This document shows, one piece after another, positions 1 to 7,052 of a stretch of DNA of 7,531 bases. The DNA comes from Phycisphaerales bacterium (GTDB lineage: Bacteria > Planctomycetota > Phycisphaerae > Phycisphaerales > SM1A02), in contig DOVP01000142.1 of assembly GCA_003520025.1 (NCBI GenBank), positions 9,983 to 17,513 of the forward strand, written 5' to 3'. A model generated the notes under the pieces. That model was not told the origin of the DNA. It searched no databases and saw nothing but the letters and a program-made list of their open reading frames with translations. The first letter of the stretch is position 1, and every line of letters begins with the position of its first letter. The position numbers and the translations under genes were made by a program.

Positions 1-45
1 GGCATGGGCGGCATGGGTGGCATGCCGGGCATGGGCGGCATGGGC
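1..45 (+). repeat. Five 9-bp units encoding the GGM tail
   Basis: Five consecutive 9-bp units follow the pattern ggcatgggc with minor changes and encode GMG, GMG, GMP, GMG and GMG. The third unit ends in a proline codon. This is a coding repeat within the GroEL tail. Such repeats can change copy number by slippage, but nothing here shows that this has happened. Confidence 0.8.
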
Positions 46-51
46 TTCTGA
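1..51 (+). CDS. groEL: Chaperonin GroEL, C-terminal end (partial)
   Basis: Only the last 16 codons and a TGA stop are inside the window; the gene starts upstream. The codons read GMGGMGGMPGMGGMGF. This is the Gly-Gly-Met repeat tail typical of GroEL (60 kDa chaperonin). In the family this flexible tail projects into the folding cavity and aids substrate capture and encapsulation. The next gene, 93 nt downstream, is groES, which supports the identification. This is a different GroEL from the complete one at 472-2085, which has no such tail. Little else can be said because the body of the protein is not visible. A different protein ending in GGM repeats is possible but unlikely next to groES. 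Confidence 0.88.
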   Translation, partial: GMGGMGGMPGMGGMGF

Positions 52-79
52 GTACCGTCTCTCTCACACAGACTTCACA

Positions 80-95
80 CGCCAGCACACTGGCG
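80..95 (+). other. Small perfect hairpin between groEL and groES
   Basis: The arms CGCCAG (80-85) and CTGGCG (90-95) are perfect inverted complements around a CACA loop. The element lies 29 nt after the groEL stop and 49 nt before the groES start. No T-run follows, so it is not a standard intrinsic terminator. It also does not match the CIRCE operator consensus (TTAGCACTC-N9-GAGTGCTAA). It could be an mRNA processing or stability element, an operator half-site pair, or chance. Confidence 0.4.
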
Positions 96-144
96 AGAAC
101 ACGAACACAAACTCCGGTCGACGAGCCGGACGGAGGACAGCACA

Positions 145-432
145 ATGGCAGTCAAACCCCTCGAAGATCGCGTGATTATTCTTCCCCTTGAAGCCGAGGA
201 CCGAACCGAGTCGGGCATTTATCTTCCCGAGTCGGCCAAGGAAAAACCCGTGCAGGGCAAAGTCATTGCCTGCGGCCCCGGCAAGCGTTTGGACAACGGC
301 GAGCGGATCAAGCCCAGTGTCAGCAAGGGTGACACCGTCGTGTACGGCAAGTACGCCGGCACCGAGATCGAAATCAAGAACATCAAGCACCTGATCGTGC
401 GCGAGAGCGAACTGCTCGGCATCATCGAGTGA
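145..432 (+). CDS. groES: Co-chaperonin GroES (10 kDa)
   Basis: GroES is the heptameric lid that caps GroEL and closes the cytoplasmic folding chamber. The 95-residue length matches the family (about 95-100). The N-terminus MAVKPLEDRV is characteristic. The mobile loop that docks on GroEL spans roughly residues 17-32 and carries the contact triplet I25-Y26-L27, where E. coli has I-V-L. Residues about 44-54 (GPGKRLDNGER) form the usual roof hairpin, followed by KGD-VVYGKYAGTEI. The start is fixed by the conserved N-terminus and a GGAGG ribosome-binding site at 132-136, 8 nt upstream. It lies 93 nt after one groEL and 39 nt before another, so it is probably co-transcribed with at least the downstream copy and may serve both. 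Confidence 0.96.
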   Translation: MAVKPLEDRVIILPLEAEDRTESGIYLPESAKEKPVQGKVIACGPGKRLDNGERIKPSVSKGDTVVYGKYAGTEIEIKNIKHLIVRESELLGIIE

Positions 433-471
433 GCCCTTTGCTCCCGTGGCACCCTCTCAGGAGATACAGCA

Positions 472-2085
472 ATGTCCGCCAAACAAATGAAATTCGACAT
501 CGAAGCTCGCGAGGATTTCCTCAGCGGCGTCAGCCAACTGGCCCGCGCCGTCGCATCGACCATGGGCCCGAGTGGCCGCAATGTCGTCGTTCAGAAGTCT
601 TTCGGAGGTCCATCCGTCACCAAGGACGGTGTGTCGGTCTCGAAGGAGATTGAACTCGCCAGCCCCTTCCAGAACATGGGTGCCCAGATGGTGCACCAAG
701 TCGCGAAGAAAACGGCCGATATCGCCGGAGATGGCACGACTACGGCGACCGTTCTCGCTGAGGCGATCTACCGCGAGGGTATTCGGCACGTCACTGCAGG
801 TGGCAACGCCGTGGCCATCCAGCGTGGCGTCAACAACGCTGCAAAGGTCGCGTGTACTGCTGTCGAGGCGTCAGCGACGGAATGTCGCGGCAAGGACGAC
901 CTCCGCAAGATCGCCACAGTGTCAGCCAACCACGACGCTGAAATCGGCGGTCTGATCGCTGAGGCCATCAACAAGGTTGGCCACGACGGCGTGGTTGAAG
1001 TTGAAGAAGGCAAGACTGCCGACACGACGCTCGAATATGTCGAGGGCATGGCCTTCGACAAGGGGTATCTCAGTCCATACTTCATGACCGATCCCAAGTC
1101 CGCCGAATGTGTGCTTGAAGATGCGTACATTCTGCTCTTCGAGAAGAAGATCTCCAACCTGCCTGATCTGCTTCCGCTGCTGAACACCGCAGCGGGCAGC
1201 GGCAAGCCTTTGCTGATCATCGCCGAGGATGTTGAAAATGAGGCGCTTGCAGCACTCGTCGTGAACAGGCTTCGCGGCGTCTTGCAGATTTGCGCAGTCA
1301 AGGCACCTGGATTTGGTGAGCGGCGAAAGGCCATGCTTGGCGATATCGCCGCACTCACCGGCGGCACGTTCTTTGCGGAGGATCTCGGCCGTAATCTCGA
1401 AGATGTCAAGACCGATGAACTTGGTACTGCCAAGCGGATCATCGTAAACAAGGACAGCACGACCATCATCAAGGGTGGCGGCAAGAAGTCCGACACTGAG
1501 CGACGGGTCAAGCAGATCCGTACCCAGATCGAAGCCAGCACCAGTGATTACGACCGCGAGAAACTTCGCGAGCGACTCGCCAAATTGACCGGTGGCGTCG
1601 CCGTCATCTCGGTCGGCGGCACGACCGAGGTCGAAATGAAGGAGCGGAAGGATCGCGTCGATGATGCGCTCAACGCCACCCGCTCCGCCGCCAAGGAGGG
1701 CTATGTCCCTGGTGGCGGCGTGGCGTATCTCCGTGCTCAGGAGGCCGTCCTTGCTGCCCGCAGCAAAGCCAGAGGCGACGAAAAGTATGGATTCGACATT
1801 CTTGCCCGTGCACTCGAGGCCCCAAGTGCCTGCATCGCAGAGAACACCGGCGTCGACGGCGATGTTGTGGTTGAGAAAGTCAAGGAAGGCGAGGCCGGAT
1901 TCGGTTTCAATGCAGGGACCGGTGACTATGAAGATCTCGTCAAGGCGGGCATCATCGACCCGGCCTTGGTTGTCTGTATCGCACTTCGCAACGCCGCCTC
2001 CGTCGCTGGTCTCATGTTGACCACCGACGTGGCCCTGACATCGCTCGACGATGACGTCGAACCGGTTGAAGGTGCGGTGACCTGA
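472..2085 (+). CDS. groEL: Chaperonin GroEL, second copy lacking the GGM tail
   Basis: This is a 537-aa, 60 kDa chaperonin that folds proteins in an ATP-driven double ring with GroES. Numbering is nearly colinear with E. coli GroEL. The nucleotide-site residues are present: G32-P33, K51-D52, the D87-G-T-T-T motif and D398. The apical residues that bind substrate and GroES are conserved: Y199, Y203, F204, L234, L237, L259, V263 and V264. K34 of E. coli is serine here and L31 is methionine. The C-terminus is acidic ([12 protein letters not shown]) and has no Gly-Gly-Met repeats, unlike the copy ending at position 51. The protein also has several cysteines not found in E. coli GroEL. An AGGAG site at 459-463, 8 nt upstream, sets the start. 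It looks fully functional; the tail loss suggests a paralog with altered substrate range, which is inference. Confidence 0.96.
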   Translation: MSAKQMKFDIEAREDFLSGVSQLARAVASTMGPSGRNVVVQKSFGGPSVTKDGVSVSKEIELASPFQNMGAQMVHQVAKKTADIAGDGTTTATVLAEAIYREGIRHVTAGGNAVAIQRGVNNAAKVACTAVEASATECRGKDDLRKIATVSANHDAEIGGLIAEAINKVGHDGVVEVEEGKTADTTLEYVEGMAFDKGYLSPYFMTDPKSAECVLEDAYILLFEKKISNLPDLLPLLNTAAGSGKPLLIIAEDVENEALAALVVNRLRGVLQICAVKAPGFGERRKAMLGDIAALTGGTFFAEDLGRNLEDVKTDELGTAKRIIVNKDSTTIIKGGGKKSDTERRVKQIRTQIEASTSDYDREKLRERLAKLTGGVAVISVGGTTEVEMKERKDRVDDALNATRSAAKEGYVPGGGVAYLRAQEAVLAARSKARGDEKYGFDILARALEAPSACIAENTGVDGDVVVEKVKEGEAGFGFNAGTGDYEDLVKAGIIDPALVVCIALRNAASVAGLMLTTDVALTSLDDDVEPVEGAVT

Positions 2086-2105
2086 CCGATCCTCCTCTCT
2101 CCCCG

Positions 2106-2142
2106 CCGGCTCCCCTGCTCGCTGCGCGAGTAGGGGAGCCGG
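2106..2142 (+). terminator. 17-bp GC-rich hairpin between groEL and dnaJ
   Basis: Two 17-nt arms (2106-2122 and 2126-2142) pair completely around a TGC loop, with one G-U pair (2117 with 2131). A further CCCG/CGGG pair (2102-2105 with 2145-2148) could extend the stem past a two-base bulge. It starts 21 nt after the groEL stop and ends 19 nt before the dnaJ start. No T-tract follows on either strand, so it is not a textbook intrinsic terminator. It may partly terminate transcription, protect the 3' end of the chaperonin mRNA, or mark a processing site that sets lower dnaJ-grpE expression. The fold is seen directly; the role is inferred. Confidence 0.55.
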
Positions 2143-2161
2143 ACCGGGTTGGATCAATCTC

Positions 2162-3298
2162 ATGCCTACGACTCGTTGCTACTACGAAGTACTCAGCGTC
2201 ACCAGAGACGCATCCGGGGACGAGGTGAAGCGAGCGTATCGGCGCCTTGCCATGAAGTACCACCCGGATCGCAATCCGGGCGATACCGCAGCGGAAGCGA
2301 GTTTCAAGGAAGCCGCCGAGGCCTACGAGATTATCGGTGACCCCGAACGCCGTCGCATGTACGACCAGTACGGACACGAGGGGTTGCGACAACGACCTGG
2401 TCATGCGATGAACCCGGATGACATCTTCTCGATGTTCAGCGACATCTTCGAGGGCATGGGCGGTGGCCGTGGCGGTCGCCGCCGTCACGTACGTGGTTAC
2501 GACCTTGAGTATCAACTCGACATCACACTTGAAGAAGCCTTCGCCGGTGTCGAGCGGGACATCACTTTCACACGACTGGATGTCTGCAGTGATTGCGATG
2601 GCGATGGTTCTGCCCCCGGAAGTTCGCCTGAGACATGTACGACGTGCGGCGGTAATGGCCAGGTGGCGCAAGCTGGCCTCGGTGGGATGTTCCGGATGGT
2701 CACGGCTTGCCCGGCTTGTCGAGGCAAAGGCAAAGTCGTTTCCGATCCGTGCCGCGGATGCGATGGACGTGGACGTCGCAGCGTCGAGCGGAAACTCTCG
2801 GCAAAGATTCCGGCGGGCATCCATTCCGGTCAAGCTGTGCGGCTCAGCGGGGAAGGCGAACCGCCCCCTCCGGAAGTTGATCCGGCGGGCAACGGACAGC
2901 GGGGCGATCTGCATGTACTTGTCCGCGTCGAGCAGCACGAGCAGTTTGAGCGTGATGGCGATGACTTGATGGTGCTCGTTCCTGTCAACTTCACACAACT
3001 TGCCATGGGTGCCGACATCGAAGTGCCGACGCTCGATTCACCGGAACCGCACTGCTTGCATGTTCCACCCGGCACACAGAACGGCGAACTTTCCCGTATT
3101 CCAAATCGTGGCATGCCAAATCTCCGCAGCGGCCGCCCAGGCGATTTGGTCGCGGTCCTGCATCTGGTCGTGCCGAGGAACCTGAGCGAAACTCAGCGAG
3201 ATCTGCTCAAGCAGTACGCCGAAACCGAAGATGTCGCGGTCGACGCCGAGCCGCCTGGTTTCTGGACACGCATCAAGGAGGCCGTGCGGGGACACTGA
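2162..3298 (+). CDS. dnaJ: Co-chaperone DnaJ (Hsp40, type I)
   Basis: DnaJ delivers unfolded proteins to DnaK and stimulates its ATPase in the cytoplasm. The order of a type I Hsp40 is complete. The J domain covers residues 1-70 with HPD at 34-36. A short Gly/Phe region follows (about 75-108, with DIF and GGGRGG). The zinc-binding region has four CxxCxGxG motifs starting at C142, C159, C183 and C197. The substrate-binding beta domains run to the C-terminus. The 378-aa length is normal. A proline run (PPPPEV, near residue 236) sits in a loop of the first C-terminal domain, and C6 occupies the place where many DnaJs have aspartate (usual DYYEVL, here CYYEVL). No SD motif precedes the ATG; the nearest GGGGAG (2133-2138) is 23 nt away, inside the hairpin. 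grpE follows 21 nt later. Confidence 0.96.
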   Translation: MPTTRCYYEVLSVTRDASGDEVKRAYRRLAMKYHPDRNPGDTAAEASFKEAAEAYEIIGDPERRRMYDQYGHEGLRQRPGHAMNPDDIFSMFSDIFEGMGGGRGGRRRHVRGYDLEYQLDITLEEAFAGVERDITFTRLDVCSDCDGDGSAPGSSPETCTTCGGNGQVAQAGLGGMFRMVTACPACRGKGKVVSDPCRGCDGRGRRSVERKLSAKIPAGIHSGQAVRLSGEGEPPPPEVDPAGNGQRGDLHVLVRVEQHEQFERDGDDLMVLVPVNFTQLAMGADIEVPTLDSPEPHCLHVPPGTQNGELSRIPNRGMPNLRSGRPGDLVAVLHLVVPRNLSETQRDLLKQYAETEDVAVDAEPPGFWTRIKEAVRGH

Positions 3299-3319
3299 CC
3301 CTGTGGATCGAGGCACATC

Positions 3320-3898
3320 ATGAACACCGAAGAACTCCCAATTGAAGATCTGAACGATGACAATCAGGGCGTCAGTGACGCAAATGAGAATCAGATTGAT
3401 GATGCACTTATTGGACAGATCATCGACGAGTCCGAGGGCGATCAGAGAGTGGTACTGGAGTGGCTCGCAGCCGCCCTTGAAGACGCCAGAGTCGATCGGC
3501 TCCGGGCTTTGGCTGAACTGTCCAATAACCAGCGGCGTGCCGCAGAGAATGAAGTTCGGGTCAGCCGGGCTGCGGTGGCGGGGGCAATCCGTTCACTTCT
3601 CACCGTGTCTGATCAGATCGACATGGCGCTCAGACAGGATTTGGAAGACATGACCGCCGAGCAGTTTGCACAAGGCGTGCAACTTGCGAGCGACGAATTC
3701 ACCAAGGTGCTTGGCGATCTCGGTGTGACTCGCATCGATCCTGAGGTAGGCGATGAGTTTGACCCACAGCGGCACGAGGCCATGCTGCAGCGACCAGCCG
3801 ATGGTATTGAGAGCGGACACATCACGATGTTGATGCAGCCCGGATTTACCACCGAACACCACGTACTTCGCGCCGCCAAGGTTGCTGTCGCGCCCTGA
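3320..3898 (+). CDS. grpE: Nucleotide exchange factor GrpE
   Basis: GrpE dimers release ADP from DnaK and so reset the Hsp70 cycle that DnaJ drives. The 192-aa product has the family layout. There is an acidic, probably disordered N-terminus (about 1-40), then a long helix (about 43-100) with the expected RLRALAELSNNQRR segment. The compact beta domain contains the signature region GDEFDPQRHEAM at 144-155 and ends in LRAAKVAVAP. In place of the usual YRLRDRVIRPA-type stretch, the end reads PGFTTEHHVLRAA, a milder match. GAGG at 3310-3313, 6 nt upstream, supports the start. The gene lies 21 nt after dnaJ and 4 nt before the zinc-ribbon gene, so all three are probably co-transcribed. No dnaK is present in the window. 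Confidence 0.93.
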   Translation: MNTEELPIEDLNDDNQGVSDANENQIDDALIGQIIDESEGDQRVVLEWLAAALEDARVDRLRALAELSNNQRRAAENEVRVSRAAVAGAIRSLLTVSDQIDMALRQDLEDMTAEQFAQGVQLASDEFTKVLGDLGVTRIDPEVGDEFDPQRHEAMLQRPADGIESGHITMLMQPGFTTEHHVLRAAKVAVAP

Positions 3899-3902
3899 AT
3901 CG

Positions 3903-4409
3903 ATGCCGACCTACGACTATCGATGCAAGGCGTGCGGTCACGAGTTCGAACTCATACAGTCGATGACCGCTCCGGTGAAACGGAAGTGCCCGGCGTGTGC
4001 CAAACAACAACTTGAGCGGCTCATCGGCGTTGGCGCTGGCTTCATCATCAAGGGCGGCGCCGCATCCACCAAGGCGGAAGCTGCCGAGAAAGCCAAGGAC
4101 GAGAAGGATCGCAAGGCTGCGGTAGAGACGACTGGCAAGACCAAGGCCAAGGATTCCAAGAAGCCCGCGGAAACCAAAGCCGCCGACGCCAAACCGGCAA
4201 CGGCGGACACGCCGGAGAAAAAGTCCGAGCCGGAGAAGAAGCAAGAGCCCGAAAAGAAGCTCTCGGGCTCTACCTCGACGCCCACGCACCGGGCCCGCGA
4301 AGGCCGCGGTGTTGGCAACCTCGTCGACAAGGCCAAGCGGCGGGCGAAGGAAGTCTCGAAGAAGAAAGCCGCTCCCAAGAAACGTTCTGCCGATAGAAAA
4401 CGCCCGTGA
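3903..4409 (+). CDS. FmdB-family zinc-ribbon protein with a long basic low-complexity tail
   Basis: The first 50 residues match the FmdB/CxxC_CxxC_SSSS putative regulatory family. It begins MPTYDYRC, has paired zinc ligands C8-x2-C11 and C29-x2-C32, and then a GxGxGFIIKGG segment. The exact biochemical role of this family is not well established. After residue 54 the sequence becomes about 110 residues of Lys, Ala, Glu, Asp, Thr and Pro with no predicted fold, ending strongly basic (KKKAAPKKRSADRKRP). Most family members are about 70-110 aa, so the 168-aa length comes from this tail. I chose 3903 because the family starts at this MPTY; an in-frame ATG at 3882 would add seven unrelated residues and overlap grpE. 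The start is 4 nt after the grpE stop with no SD motif, suggesting translational coupling. Confidence 0.85.
   Translation: MPTYDYRCKACGHEFELIQSMTAPVKRKCPACAKQQLERLIGVGAGFIIKGGAASTKAEAAEKAKDEKDRKAAVETTGKTKAKDSKKPAETKAADAKPATADTPEKKSEPEKKQEPEKKLSGSTSTPTHRAREGRGVGNLVDKAKRRAKEVSKKKAAPKKRSADRKRP
4244..4271 (+). repeat. 9-bp inverted repeat inside the FmdB-type gene
   Basis: AGAGCCCGA (4244-4252) and TCGGGCTCT (4263-4271) are perfect inverted complements separated by 10 nt. They lie within the Lys/Glu-rich coding stretch. No T-run follows. It could form an mRNA hairpin, but codon repetition in this region (GAG/CCC/GAA and CTC/GGC/TCT) makes chance a fair explanation. Confidence 0.35.
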
Positions 4410-4500
4410 TCGGCCTTTCCCACAGCATTGCGAAAACCTTCTTGATTTGAGACTCGCATCTTGCCAAACCCAGGCAACAGCGGCGTTCTCGCACGCGGCG

Positions 4501-4662
4501 GATGATGACTTCGCCGATTTTCCAGCCGCCGACTTCAGCGACATCCAGTCCGCCATTGACGCGGCAGGACCGGGCGATGAGGTGAACGTGTATTCCGGGG
4601 CATATGCCGGGACAGGCGAACAGGTCGTGGACATGCTTGGCAAGTCGATCGTACTGCTCTGA
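4501..4662 (+). pseudogene. Remnant of a right-handed beta-helix (pectate-lyase-like) protein
   Basis: The 283-nt interval between the FmdB-type gene and rnr carries this short open frame. Its 53 residues include DFSDIQSAIDAAGPGDEVNV, then YSGAYAGTGEQVVDMLGKS, and stop at TGA 4660-4662. The pattern is the opening coil of secreted parallel beta-helix proteins ('IQ-AID-A-GD-V-V-G-Y-G-G...LGK-I'), which normally continue for hundreds of residues. No continuation is seen in any frame after the stop. The open frame extends upstream into the FmdB-type gene (ATG at 4309), with a TTG at 4447 as the only nearby alternative start; neither has an SD motif. I call it a decayed fragment. A small expressed protein of about 71 aa is possible but less likely. 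Homology is judged by eye. Confidence 0.5.
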
Positions 4663-4692
4663 CGACGTAGCCGCCTGATACGATTCCGCTCT

Positions 4693-7011
4693 ATGCCACT
4701 TCGCTACACCGCTCGGATTCTCGATCATCTGGCCCGCGAAGACGGACGGAAGGCATCCATTCACGATCTTGCCCGCGCGCTTCGAGCCGATGGGGATGAC
4801 AAGGATGTGCTGCGGGAAGCGGTCCAGATGCTTGTTCGCGAAGGGCGGGTCGAAGAGTCCGAAGAGCGAGTGCAGTTGCCGGCGATGGACGAGGAAGTCG
4901 TTGGTATCTACCGGCAAGCGCGTCGGGGCTTCGGATTCGTCGTACCCGATGAACCTCGGCGGGAGGGCGATGTATTCATCCCGATTGGGGCTGCCAATGG
5001 GGCGATCAGTGGGGACCGGGTGCGATGCGGACTCGCTGCTCGACGAAATTGGAAGGGTGGCTCGCCCGCTGGTCGTGTGCTTGCCGTCATCGAGCAGGGA
5101 CAGATCACTTTCGCAGGTACTGTTGCCCACAAGCGTGGCACATGGCTCGTAGAGCCTGATGGCCGCATCCTTCGCAATCCGATCATCATTCGCGACCCTG
5201 GAGCCAAGAACATCAAGGTGGGCGACAAGGTCGTATTTGACCTGCTTGTACCGCCGGACGGTGATTATTACGGCGAAGGCGTCGTTACCGAAGTACTCGG
5301 TGAGGCCGGCGAGCCCGATGTGGAGACCGCCGCCGTGATCGCTTCCCATGGACTCCGCACGGACTTCTCGCCGGAAGTGATGAAGGAAGCCCGTGACGCC
5401 GCGAGCCTTGTGGACGAAGTCGGTGATGGTCGCGAGGACCTGCGGAATCAGGTGACCTTCACCATCGACCCCCCTGACGCGAAGGACTTTGACGATGCCA
5501 TTTCACTGACTTGGGACGACGCGATTGAAGAGTGGGAACTCGGCATTCACATTGCCGATGTGGCGCACTTCGTTCGGCCCGGAACACAGCTCGATGATGA
5601 AGCCTGCGCCCGCGGCAACAGCACGTACCTACCGAGGCTCGTGCTGCCCATGCTTCCTGAAGTCCTCAGCAACGGCGTCTGCTCGCTGCAAGAAGGCGTC
5701 GATCGCTGCGCAAAGAGTGTGTTTGTGCAGATCGATCGCAAGGGGCGTGTGCAGGGAACTCGGTTTCGCGCTGCCGTCATCAACTCGGACAAGCGGTTCA
5801 CCTACCTCGAGGCGCAGGCCTACATCGACGGCGATACCAAAGCGGCGAGACGGGAATCGCGGACCGACACCCAGCCGAGCGAAGCGGTGCTGAAGGCCCT
5901 TCAGGAAGCCGACCGACTCGCCCGCGTCATCCGCAAGCGACGTCAGCGCGGCGGCATGATCGTGCTGAATCTGCCTGAGTCGGTACTGTCTTTCGATGAC
6001 GAGGGTCGCGTATCCGATGTGCAAGAGGAAGACGATGCCTTCACCCACACCATCATCGAGATGTTCATGGTCGAAGCGAATGAGGCCGTAGCCAGACTCT
6101 TCGACACCCTGAACGTCGGTGTGTTGCGCCGTATCCACCCAGAGCCGGCCCTTGAGGACCTGGCGAATCTCCGGACCATGGCCGCTGCTGCAGGGTTCAA
6201 GGTGCCGGATGATCCGACCCGCCATGACCTGCAGCAACTGCTTGATGCCACGCGAGATCACGACTCGGCACGAGCCGTTCACTTCGCTGTTCTGCGTACG
6301 CTCACCAAGGCCGAATACAGTCCAACCACCGTCGGTCACTTTGCGCTTGCGAGTGATCACTATGCGCACTTCACCTCTCCGATTCGTCGCTATCCCGATC
6401 TGAATGTGCACCGCGGACTTGAGGCCTACCTCGACCAGACCGAGAACGGTTCGATTCGCTTTACTGGTCGTAAGCGAATGGAACTCGAGCGTCGGATGCA
6501 GGACGACGATCGGTTGCTGCCCCAAGACATCCTTATCGCGCTTGGCCGCCACTGCAGCGACACCGAAGAGAACAGCACCGCAGCCGAACGGAGCTTGCGG
6601 GAGTTTCTCGTGCTGCAGCACATCTCAGAGCACTACCTTGGCGATGAGTTGCCCGCCGTCATCAGCGGCTTCAACGCCGGTGGCATGTGGGTCTCGCTCG
6701 ACCGATTCCTTGTGGACGGCCAGATCACCTGGGAGAACTTCGGTGCCTCCAGACGCGAGCGGTGGGTGGAGATCGAGGGCCAGGGCCGCATGATTGCCAA
6801 GGGCAGTGGGTCGGTCATCTCCATTGGTGATCCGATCACCGTGCAGGTCATCCGGGTTGATCCGGCGAGCCGTCACCTCGATCTGATGCTCACACAACGC
6901 CCGGATAGAACCGCTGCCGACCTTCCCCACAGTCCACAACCCCGCCGTAGTGGCAAGTCCAAGCAGAAACGATCAGGCAAGCGCAAGGGCGGCAAGCGAA
7001 AGCGACGGTAA
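4693..7011 (+). CDS. rnr: Ribonuclease R (3'-5' exoribonuclease, RNB family)
   Basis: RNase R degrades structured RNA from the 3' end, including rRNA, mRNA and tmRNA-tagged messages, and is often induced by stress. The domains are in family order in 772 aa. An N-terminal winged-helix segment covers about 5-60, and two cold-shock domains about 68-125 and 135-215. The RNB catalytic domain (about 245-590) contains TIDPPDAKDFDD with metal ligands D259, D265, D267 and D268, and the signature HFTSPIRRYPDLNVHR from H559. A C-terminal S1 domain spans about 651-734, followed by a Lys/Arg-rich tail (about 748-772). All four E. coli catalytic aspartates have counterparts, so it should be active. The start is the first ATG after an in-frame TGA at 4660. 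No SD motif is visible. Either its own promoter or read-through from the chaperone genes could drive it. Confidence 0.95.
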   Translation: MPLRYTARILDHLAREDGRKASIHDLARALRADGDDKDVLREAVQMLVREGRVEESEERVQLPAMDEEVVGIYRQARRGFGFVVPDEPRREGDVFIPIGAANGAISGDRVRCGLAARRNWKGGSPAGRVLAVIEQGQITFAGTVAHKRGTWLVEPDGRILRNPIIIRDPGAKNIKVGDKVVFDLLVPPDGDYYGEGVVTEVLGEAGEPDVETAAVIASHGLRTDFSPEVMKEARDAASLVDEVGDGREDLRNQVTFTIDPPDAKDFDDAISLTWDDAIEEWELGIHIADVAHFVRPGTQLDDEACARGNSTYLPRLVLPMLPEVLSNGVCSLQEGVDRCAKSVFVQIDRKGRVQGTRFRAAVINSDKRFTYLEAQAYIDGDTKAARRESRTDTQPSEAVLKALQEADRLARVIRKRRQRGGMIVLNLPESVLSFDDEGRVSDVQEEDDAFTHTIIEMFMVEANEAVARLFDTLNVGVLRRIHPEPALEDLANLRTMAAAAGFKVPDDPTRHDLQQLLDATRDHDSARAVHFAVLRTLTKAEYSPTTVGHFALASDHYAHFTSPIRRYPDLNVHRGLEAYLDQTENGSIRFTGRKRMELERRMQDDDRLLPQDILIALGRHCSDTEENSTAAERSLREFLVLQHISEHYLGDELPAVISGFNAGGMWVSLDRFLVDGQITWENFGASRRERWVEIEGQGRMIAKGSGSVISIGDPITVQVIRVDPASRHLDLMLTQRPDRTAADLPHSPQPRRSGKSKQKRSGKRKGGKRKRR

Positions 7012-7046
7012 AGCCAAGCATCCGATACGCTGCGGATCTTCAGATC

Positions 7047-7052
7047 AGGAGG
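7047..7052 (+). promoter_or_regulatory. Strong ribosome-binding site for acs
   Basis: AGGAGG is a perfect anti-16S match, placed 6 nt before the ATG at 7059. It fixes the acs start and contrasts with dnaJ, the FmdB-type gene and rnr, which lack such a motif. The 47-nt gap after rnr has only weak 4-5 bp inverted repeats and no T-rich terminator. Confidence 0.85.

Noticed and set aside
52..144. CIRCE heat-shock operator upstream of groES
   Set aside because: I compared the interval with TTAGCACTC-N9-GAGTGCTAA and found no match. The inverted repeats present have different sequences.
922..2163. 413-codon open frame on the minus strand across groEL
   Set aside because: It is antisense to a clearly conserved GroEL. 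Its translation shows no recognisable domain, and long antisense frames are expected in GC-rich genes with biased codon use.
2012..2998. 328-codon minus-strand open frame over dnaJ
   Set aside because: It overlaps the J domain and zinc motifs of DnaJ. It has no SD motif and no family resemblance.
3882..3902. Upstream ATG for the FmdB-type gene
   Set aside because: It would add MLSRPES before the conserved MPTYDY start and overlap grpE by 17 nt. The family begins at MPTY.
3846..4643. 265-codon minus-strand open frame rich in Leu/Gly/Arg
   Set aside because: Its apparent hydrophobic composition is the complement of the Lys/Glu/Ala codons of the FmdB tail. No membrane family is recognisable.
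4637..4692. Possible sigma-70 promoter before rnr (TTGGCA at 4637-4642)
   Set aside because: No TATAAT-like -10 lies at 16-18 nt, and the later GATACG is too far away and weak.
4270..5349. 359-codon minus-strand open frame across fmdB, the remnant and the rnr start
   Set aside because: It runs antisense to RNase R domains and has no recognisable motif. It is best explained as a codon-bias shadow.
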